Source: Pseudoflavonifractor_A sp022772585 (GTDB lineage: Bacteria; Bacillota; Clostridia; Oscillospirales; Oscillospiraceae). Taken from it: 34,870 nucleotides of DNA. The translations under genes were made by a program, and so were the position numbers. Of this stretch, positions 30,521 through 34,870 are shown piece after piece. The notes under the pieces are model-generated. The model made no database searches. It was not told where the DNA came from and was given only the letters and a program-made list of their open reading frames with translations. The stretch is taken from the NCBI RefSeq assembly GCF_052065415.1, contig NZ_JBQHUB010000031.1, positions 1 through 34,870 on the forward strand. Direction: 5' to 3'. Position 1 is the stretch's first letter, and the number at the start of each line of letters is the position of its first letter.

Positions 30521-30531
30521 CAGCAGACATT

Positions 30532-30560
30532 ATCATATCCCTTTCCGCTCCGGATTGCAA
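30532..30560 (-). promoter_or_regulatory. Promoter of nadE
   Basis: On the minus strand TTGCAA (30555-30560), a 17-base spacer and TATGAT (30532-30537). No other good promoter lies closer to nadE, so the leader would be about 280 nt. Confidence 0.7.
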
Positions 30561-30587
30561 GATTGCGTGCGCCCAGTCTCCCAAAAG

Positions 30588-30626
30588 GCCCAAAAAACCC
30601 CGGCCGATGGCCGGGGTTTTTTGGGT
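30588..30626. terminator. Bidirectional terminator-type hairpin
   Basis: A perfect stem of at least 16 bp (30590-30605 with 30609-30624), 3-base loop, with six A on one side and six T on the other. No gene ends just before it on either strand, so it may isolate the nadE promoter from the plus-strand operon. Between it and 30823 I see only a GT-rich stretch and no gene. Confidence 0.88.
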
Positions 30627-30823
30627 GTGTGTTGTGTGTTTGCAAAGGGGGTTTGGAGAGGGATTGGTTGGCGTGTCTGATAATCTGGAAGCCGGGTCTG
30701 CTCTTCCCTGCTTCCAATTGTATGATACCTGCAAATTACGGCTAAATCATGACCGAAATATGAATAATCTGTAAATTGAACGTCAGTCATCCCCCAATTT
30801 TCCATGTAAGAATACAGTGATTA

Positions 30824-30852
30824 TTGAGCATAATATTGATAACTGTTATAAT
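30824..30852 (+). promoter_or_regulatory. Promoter of the amidohydrolase-MFS operon
   Basis: TTGAGC (30824-30829), a 17-base spacer and TATAAT (30847-30852) in an AT-rich setting. The leader is about 125 nt and contains small hairpins. Confidence 0.8.
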
Positions 30853-30983
30853 AAAGCATCATCTTCATTCCCTGCTTCAGGCAGCCACGAGAGGCCGGCT
30901 CTCTCCCGATACCGCCGGATATGCGTGTCTCCCGCCTGCCTTCCACACTCACCAATGACAGCAACTGTAAAGGAGGCCCCACT

Positions 30984-32156
30984 ATGAATTACTATGAGAG
31001 AGCACTGGCCCTGAAGGATGAGACCATCGCCCACCGCCGCTACTTTCACACCAATGCCGAGGTCGGTCTGGACCTGCCCAAGACCAAGGCCTATGTGATG
31101 GAAAAGCTCAGGGAATACGGCTTGGAGCCCAGGGACTGCGGGTATGGCGTCACTGCGACCCTGGGCAAAGGCGGAAAGGTCATCCTGCTCCGGGCGGACA
31201 TGGACGCCCTTCCCCTTCCGGAGGAGAGCGGCGAGCCCTTTGCCTGCCCCTCCGGCGCCGCCCACGCCTGCGGACACGATTTCCACGCGGCCATGCTGCT
31301 CACCGCCGCCAAAATGCTCAAGGAGAACGAAGCTGAACTGGAGGGCACGGTCAAGTTCATGTTCCAGCCCGCCGAGGAGACCTTTGAGGGCGGCAAGGAC
31401 ATGATCGAACACGGCATCCTGGAAGATCCCCCTGTGGACGCGGCTCTGGCCTACCATGTCACCACCGGAAAGATGCCTGTAGGCATGTATATGTACAACA
31501 CCACCGGGCCCATGATGTTCTCCGTGGACGGCTTCAAGATCAAGATCACCGGCAAGGGCGCCCACGGCGCCTATCCCCACAGCTCCATTGACCCCATCAA
31601 CATCGGAGTTCACATCTATCTGGCGCTGGAGGCCCTGATGGCCCGGGAGGCCGACCCCTCCAAATCCTGTGTCATGACCATCGGCAACTTCTCCGCCGGC
31701 TCCGCCGCCAACATCATCCCGGACACTGCCCTCCTCCAGGGCACCATCCGCACCAACGACCCCGCCGCCCGGGCGCTGCTGGTCCGCCGGATGAAGGAGG
31801 TCTCGGTCAAAACTGCCGAGATGTACGGCGGGACGGCCGAGATCGAGATGATTTCCGAGGTGGCCCCGCTGATCTGCGATCCCAAGCTCACCGAGGAATT
31901 CATCGGCTATATGAAGGAGCTGAACATCCCCGGCATGATGCCCTATCCCGGCATCTGCGCCAGCGCATCCGAGGATTTCGCCACCATTGCCGAGCGGGTC
32001 CCCAGCACCTTTATGTACCTCTCCGCCGGCTTCCTGGACGAGCGGGGCCGCTATCCCGCCCACAGCCCCCAGGTCCTTTTCAACGAGGATGTATGCCCCA
32101 TCGGGTCCAGCTGTCTGGCCCACTGCGCCACCCAGTGGCTGAAACACAATAAATAG
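30984..32156 (+). CDS. M20-family metal-dependent amidohydrolase
   Basis: A 390-residue cytoplasmic hydrolase of the M20D type (HipO/N-acyl-amino-acid deacylase/AbgB-like), which cleaves an acyl or aroyl group from an amino acid or releases amino acids from small conjugates. Metal-binding motifs are ADMDALP (residues 71-77), HACGHDFHAAML with C96, H98 and H101, the glutamate pair in QPAEETFEGG, and YHVTTGKMPVG. The dimerisation insert begins around residue 180 (GKGAHGAYPHSSIDPI). AAAGGAGG lies just before the ATG. It is followed by an MFS transporter 32 bp downstream, suggesting uptake or export of a substrate or product. Exact substrate unknown. Confidence 0.9.
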   Translation: MNYYERALALKDETIAHRRYFHTNAEVGLDLPKTKAYVMEKLREYGLEPRDCGYGVTATLGKGGKVILLRADMDALPLPEESGEPFACPSGAAHACGHDFHAAMLLTAAKMLKENEAELEGTVKFMFQPAEETFEGGKDMIEHGILEDPPVDAALAYHVTTGKMPVGMYMYNTTGPMMFSVDGFKIKITGKGAHGAYPHSSIDPINIGVHIYLALEALMAREADPSKSCVMTIGNFSAGSAANIIPDTALLQGTIRTNDPAARALLVRRMKEVSVKTAEMYGGTAEIEMISEVAPLICDPKLTEEFIGYMKELNIPGMMPYPGICASASEDFATIAERVPSTFMYLSAGFLDERGRYPAHSPQVLFNEDVCPIGSSCLAHCATQWLKHNK

Positions 32157-32188
32157 GACTGCAACAAGCGCCGAAAGGAATGATGGTC

Positions 32189-33619
32189 ATGTCGAATCAG
32201 CAGCCTCAGCCCAATGTTGCCATCCCCCTGCCGAAGGGCAAGAAAAACGCCGTTCAGATCGGATGTATCTGCATGATGCTGTCCGTAGCCATGTACGGAC
32301 TCGTCTTTGACACCCTGACCTCTCCCATTCTGGAGAGCGTCAACGCCATGGGCTATGTCTCCCTGTTCTCCATCTTTGCCGCGCTGGGCGTCTCCATCAT
32401 GACTCCCATCGGCGGCAAGCTGGGCGACCTGGTAGGCCGCAGGAATATCGTGGTCATTCCCGGTGTCATCTGCGTTGCTGCCGGTATCGCTTTCGCATTT
32501 GTCCGCTCTCTTGTGCCGCTGATGCTGCTGCGCCTGCTGGTGAGCCTGGCCCAGGGCGCTTTCACCGCTGCTCCTTATATTATCGTGAGCCTGATCAATG
32601 AGCGTAAAGACGTGCCCAAGGCCATGGGCATGCTGGCCACCGCCATCGCAGTGGGCGGCTTCGGCGGCAGCATCCTGGCCGGCATCCTGACCGATATGGG
32701 CCTGCTCACCGTGGCCATTCTCATGCCCGCCATCCCGCTGATCCTGGGCGTGGTCCTGATCGGTCTGAATCTGCCCAACCAGAAGCGCCAGGGCAAGGTA
32801 GCCCTGGATGTGCCCGGCATCGCCGCTCTGGTGGTCGCCCTGTGCGGCATCCTGCTGGCGCTGAACTTCGCCCCCTCCATGGGCTGGACCAACCCCCGCG
32901 TCCTGGCCGGCTTTGCCGTAGGCATCGTGGCTCTGTTTGCCCTGATCAAGATCGAAGGCAAGGCCGCCGAGCCCCTGATTCCCCTGCGCCTCTTTAAAAA
33001 TCACAACTATACCATTCTGCTCATCGTTGGCTTCATCTGCTACTTCTATCAGCGCGCCATGAACGTATACGCCCCCATGGGCGCCATCCGCGTGATGGGC
33101 GCTCCCACCACTGTCGCCGGCGCGCTTCAGATGCCCCGCACCATCATCACCATCTTCCTGCCCACCATCGCCGGCGCCTGGGTCGGCAAAAAGGCCGGAA
33201 ATGCCTGGAAAGCTATGGCTGTGGGCACCCTCTTCGTGGCGATCCCCATGTTCCTGATGGGATTCACCACCCCCACCTCTTCCGTTCTGATCTATTTCGT
33301 GGCTCTGGCCATCACCGGCATCGCGGAGAGCTTCCGCGCCGTCTCCATCACGCCCTCCGCTCAGGCCACGCTGCAGCCCGCCGATATGGGCGTTGGTACC
33401 TCCCTGGTCAACTTTGTCAACTCCCTGGCCAATACCATCTCCGCCGCTGTGCTGGGTACGGTGTATAACATTAATATCGCCGCAGACCCCAACAGCGCGG
33501 CTCTCATCCAAAACGGCGTCAATTCCGTGTTTATCACCGCCGCCCTCGTGTCCGCTCTGGGCTTCCTGCTGGTGCTGTTCGTGGTCCGGCCCCAGATGAC
33601 CGGAAAGCGGGACAAGTAA
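32189..33619 (+). CDS. MFS transporter, 14-TM DHA2 (drug:H+ antiporter) type
   Basis: A 476-residue membrane protein with about fourteen hydrophobic segments. GGKLGDLVGRRNIVVIPG (about residues 75-92) is the MFS motif A between segments 2 and 3, and GGFGGSILAGILTD is the motif C-like antiporter region. A short hydrophilic loop (NQKRQGKVALD) separates segments 6 and 7. Three ATGs lie together (32180, 32183, 32189); AGGA at 32176-32179 fits the last. Codon use looks slightly less biased (more T-ending codons) than in neighbours. It is cotranscribed with the amidohydrolase; the pair may handle one compound. Confidence 0.9.
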   Translation: MSNQQPQPNVAIPLPKGKKNAVQIGCICMMLSVAMYGLVFDTLTSPILESVNAMGYVSLFSIFAALGVSIMTPIGGKLGDLVGRRNIVVIPGVICVAAGIAFAFVRSLVPLMLLRLLVSLAQGAFTAAPYIIVSLINERKDVPKAMGMLATAIAVGGFGGSILAGILTDMGLLTVAILMPAIPLILGVVLIGLNLPNQKRQGKVALDVPGIAALVVALCGILLALNFAPSMGWTNPRVLAGFAVGIVALFALIKIEGKAAEPLIPLRLFKNHNYTILLIVGFICYFYQRAMNVYAPMGAIRVMGAPTTVAGALQMPRTIITIFLPTIAGAWVGKKAGNAWKAMAVGTLFVAIPMFLMGFTTPTSSVLIYFVALAITGIAESFRAVSITPSAQATLQPADMGVGTSLVNFVNSLANTISAAVLGTVYNINIAADPNSAALIQNGVNSVFITAALVSALGFLLVLFVVRPQMTGKRDK

Positions 33620-33651
33620 ACCGGCCGCACAAACAGTCACTCCTCTGCATC

Positions 33652-33690
33652 AAACGGGACGGTACCCGATGGGTACCGTCCCGTTTTCGC
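33652..33690. terminator. Terminator between the MFS gene and the rubrerythrin gene
   Basis: A perfect 15-bp stem (33653-33667 with 33671-33685) and 3-base loop, followed by TTTT on the plus strand; the A residues on the other side could serve the minus-strand rubrerythrin. Confidence 0.88.
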
Positions 33691-33749
33691 GTTCCATAGA
33701 AACAGGGGGAACAGGTCTCCCCGCTCCCCCCAAGATCCCTTGCTCTTAA

Positions 33750-34292
33750 TTAGCCGAAGTAACGCTTCAGCAGGCCCTCGAAAGCCTTGCCGTGGCGGGC
33801 CTCGTCCCGGGCCATTTCATGCACGGTGTCGTGGATGGCGTCCAGATTCAGGGCCTTGGCGCGCTTGGCCAGGTCGGTCTTGCCGGCGGTGGCGCCGTTC
33901 TCGGCCTCCACGCGCATCTCCAGGTTCTTCTTGGTGGAGTCAGTCACCACCTCGCCCAGCAGCTCGGCAAACTTGGCGGCGTGCTCAGCCTCCTCATAGG
34001 CGGCCTTCTCCCAGTACAGGCCGATCTCGGGATAACCCTCACGGTGCGCCACGCGGGCCATGGCCAGATACATGCCCACCTCGGAGCACTCGCCCTCAAA
34101 GTTGGCGCGCAGGTCGGCGATGATGTCCTCGGGCGCACCCTTGGCAACGCCCACCACGTGCTCGGCGGCCCAGGTCTTCTCGCCGCCCTGCTCGATGAAC
34201 TTGGAAGCGGGAGCCTTGCAGATGGGGCAGAAATCGGGGGCAGCCTCACCCTCGTGGACATAACCGCAGACAGAGCAGACAAACTTCTTCAT
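33750..34292 (-). CDS. Reverse rubrerythrin
   Basis: A 180-residue peroxide-reducing protein of anaerobes. Unlike classical rubrerythrin, the rubredoxin domain is N-terminal (C6/C9 in CSVCGY, C22/C25 in CPICKAP) and the ferritin-like di-iron domain follows (about residues 45-180, with FEGECSEVGMYLA, EEAEHAAKF, EAENGATAG and DEARHGKAFEGL). This order and length match the reverse rubrerythrins known in Clostridium acetobutylicum, which also occur as a tandem pair. It removes hydrogen peroxide with electrons from NADH via rubredoxin partners. AGGAGG precedes the ATG. The promoter overlaps a PerR-like dyad. Confidence 0.95.
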   Translation of the reverse strand: MKKFVCSVCGYVHEGEAAPDFCPICKAPASKFIEQGGEKTWAAEHVVGVAKGAPEDIIADLRANFEGECSEVGMYLAMARVAHREGYPEIGLYWEKAAYEEAEHAAKFAELLGEVVTDSTKKNLEMRVEAENGATAGKTDLAKRAKALNLDAIHDTVHEMARDEARHGKAFEGLLKRYFG

Positions 34293-34354
34293 AATAATAT
34301 TCCTCCTGTTTAAAAAGATATGTATTCTCCAAGAAATAAAACGGGCTTCTTAAC

Positions 34355-34408
34355 AGTAATCATTACTAATTACAGCCATAGGATATCATCTTCCGCCCGG
34401 TTCGTCAA
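34355..34408 (-). promoter_or_regulatory. Rubrerythrin promoter with a PerR-like box
   Basis: On the minus strand TTGACG (34403-34408), a 17-base spacer and TATCCT (34380-34385). Just downstream of the expected start lies AGTAAT-N-ATTACT (34355-34367), a perfect palindrome with a one-base centre like the PerR box (TTATAATNATTATAA type). Peroxide control by a PerR-like repressor is inferred. Confidence 0.7.
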
Positions 34409-34548
34409 GTCTTTTTCCCCGTTTTTTTAATTATTTTTCCGGAGTGGGGCAACTGTTATCTTTTTCCCGCCTGTTCCGGCTCCTGTCTGGTCTTGATGCT
34501 GCTCATAAGCACATCACAGCCATTCTAAGAATGCCCCGCACCCCCTAT

Positions 34549-34601
34549 AAAAAGAGACAGGCGCCACACAGGGCTTTTCCCCGTGCGGCGCCTGTTTTTG
34601 T
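34549..34601. terminator. Terminator between the two rubrerythrin genes
   Basis: A roughly 16-bp stem with a few mismatches (34557-34574 with 34579-34596) flanked by AAAAAGAG and TTTTTG. On the minus strand it ends the upstream rubrerythrin transcript before the promoter of the next one. Each copy is thus its own unit. The rest of 34409-34548 shows no gene. Confidence 0.82.
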
Positions 34602-34656
34602 GTTGTTCCGAAATGCGTTATGACTTTACCGCGCAGCCTGATATAAACGTCTGCTC

Positions 34657-34870
34657 CTAGCCAAAGTAGCGTTTCAGCAGACCCTCAAAAGCCTTGCCGT
34701 GACGGGCCTCGTCGCGGGCCATCTCGTGGACGGTGTCGTGGATGGCGTCCAGGTTGAGGGCCTTGGCGCGCTTGGCCAGGTCGGTCTTGCCGGCGGTGGC
34801 GCCGTTCTCGGCCTCCACGCGCATCTCCAGGTTCTTCTTGGTGGAGTCGGTCACCACCTCGCCCAGCAGC
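34657..34870 (-). CDS. Second reverse rubrerythrin (partial, cut by the window edge)
   Basis: The last 71 codons of a gene whose product is identical over these residues to the C-terminal part of the neighbouring reverse rubrerythrin (LLGEVVTDSTKKN through FEGLLKRYFG). The DNA differs at about 14 positions, all silent, so both copies are under selection for the same protein. It is probably a complete gene continuing beyond the window, since it has a proper stop (TAG) and terminator. A copy of only the 3' end cannot be fully ruled out. Confidence 0.85.
   Translation of the reverse strand, partial: LLGEVVTDSTKKNLEMRVEAENGATAGKTDLAKRAKALNLDAIHDTVHEMARDEARHGKAFEGLLKRYFG

Noticed and set aside
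34657..34870. Pseudogene fragment of rubrerythrin
   Set aside because: All differences from the other copy are silent and it has its own stop and terminator, so it is more likely a complete gene cut by the window.

Overview
The window looks like a chromosomal segment of a high-GC, strictly anaerobic Firmicute, most likely a gut clostridium of the Oscillospiraceae (Flavonifractor/Intestinimonas type). The evidence is the gene content: plsX-acpP-rnc, folate-dependent TrmFO, DprA, KtrAB-type potassium uptake, class II LysRS beside GreA, a glycolytic block with cofactor-independent GpmI, and reverse rubrerythrins. Codons are GC-rich, but promoters are textbook sigma-A type and intergenic DNA is full of hairpins. 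No phage genes, transposase, rRNA, tRNA or CRISPR array was seen.

Layout. Bases 1-2900 (minus strand) hold two tandem XRE regulators, then plsX, acpP and rnc. A small plus-strand gene diverges from the XRE pair across a duplicated palindromic operator. Bases 3159-14117 (minus) carry trmFO, topA, dprA, an rRNA methyltransferase, ktrA, ktrB, lysS, greA and an unrecognised protein. Bases 14183-17236 (plus) form a BlaI/M56-peptidase/membrane-protein operon behind a perfect BlaI-type operator. Bases 17240-24490 (minus) carry udk, then the glycolytic genes transcribed in the order pgk, tpiA, gpmI, eno, preceded by trmL. proB-proA (24661-26833) run on the plus strand. nadE and two half-size chromate-transporter genes run on the minus strand (26968-30243). 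An M20 amidohydrolase and a 14-TM MFS transporter are on the plus strand (30984-33619). Two near-identical reverse rubrerythrins close the window on the minus strand; the second is cut by the edge.

Most genes are housekeeping. The unusual material is between them. Three genes (gpmI, pgk, nadE) are each followed by a GC-rich spacer of 132-179 bp and then a second copy of their own last 36-62 bp including the stop codon. The same spacers also hold a short inverted copy of the gene's 3' end. The pgk and nadE spacers share a conserved core that starts 2 bp from the copied segment, so they look like members of one small element family. At nadE the copied piece still carries the ribosome-binding site of the next gene.

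The other standout is the roughly 280-nt leader of nadE. It lies between a good promoter and the start codon and consists almost entirely of perfect, abutting hairpins, three of them enclosed by a closing stem that has a competing partner. A smaller hairpin array precedes topA. These structures are the best candidates for something undescribed in the window.
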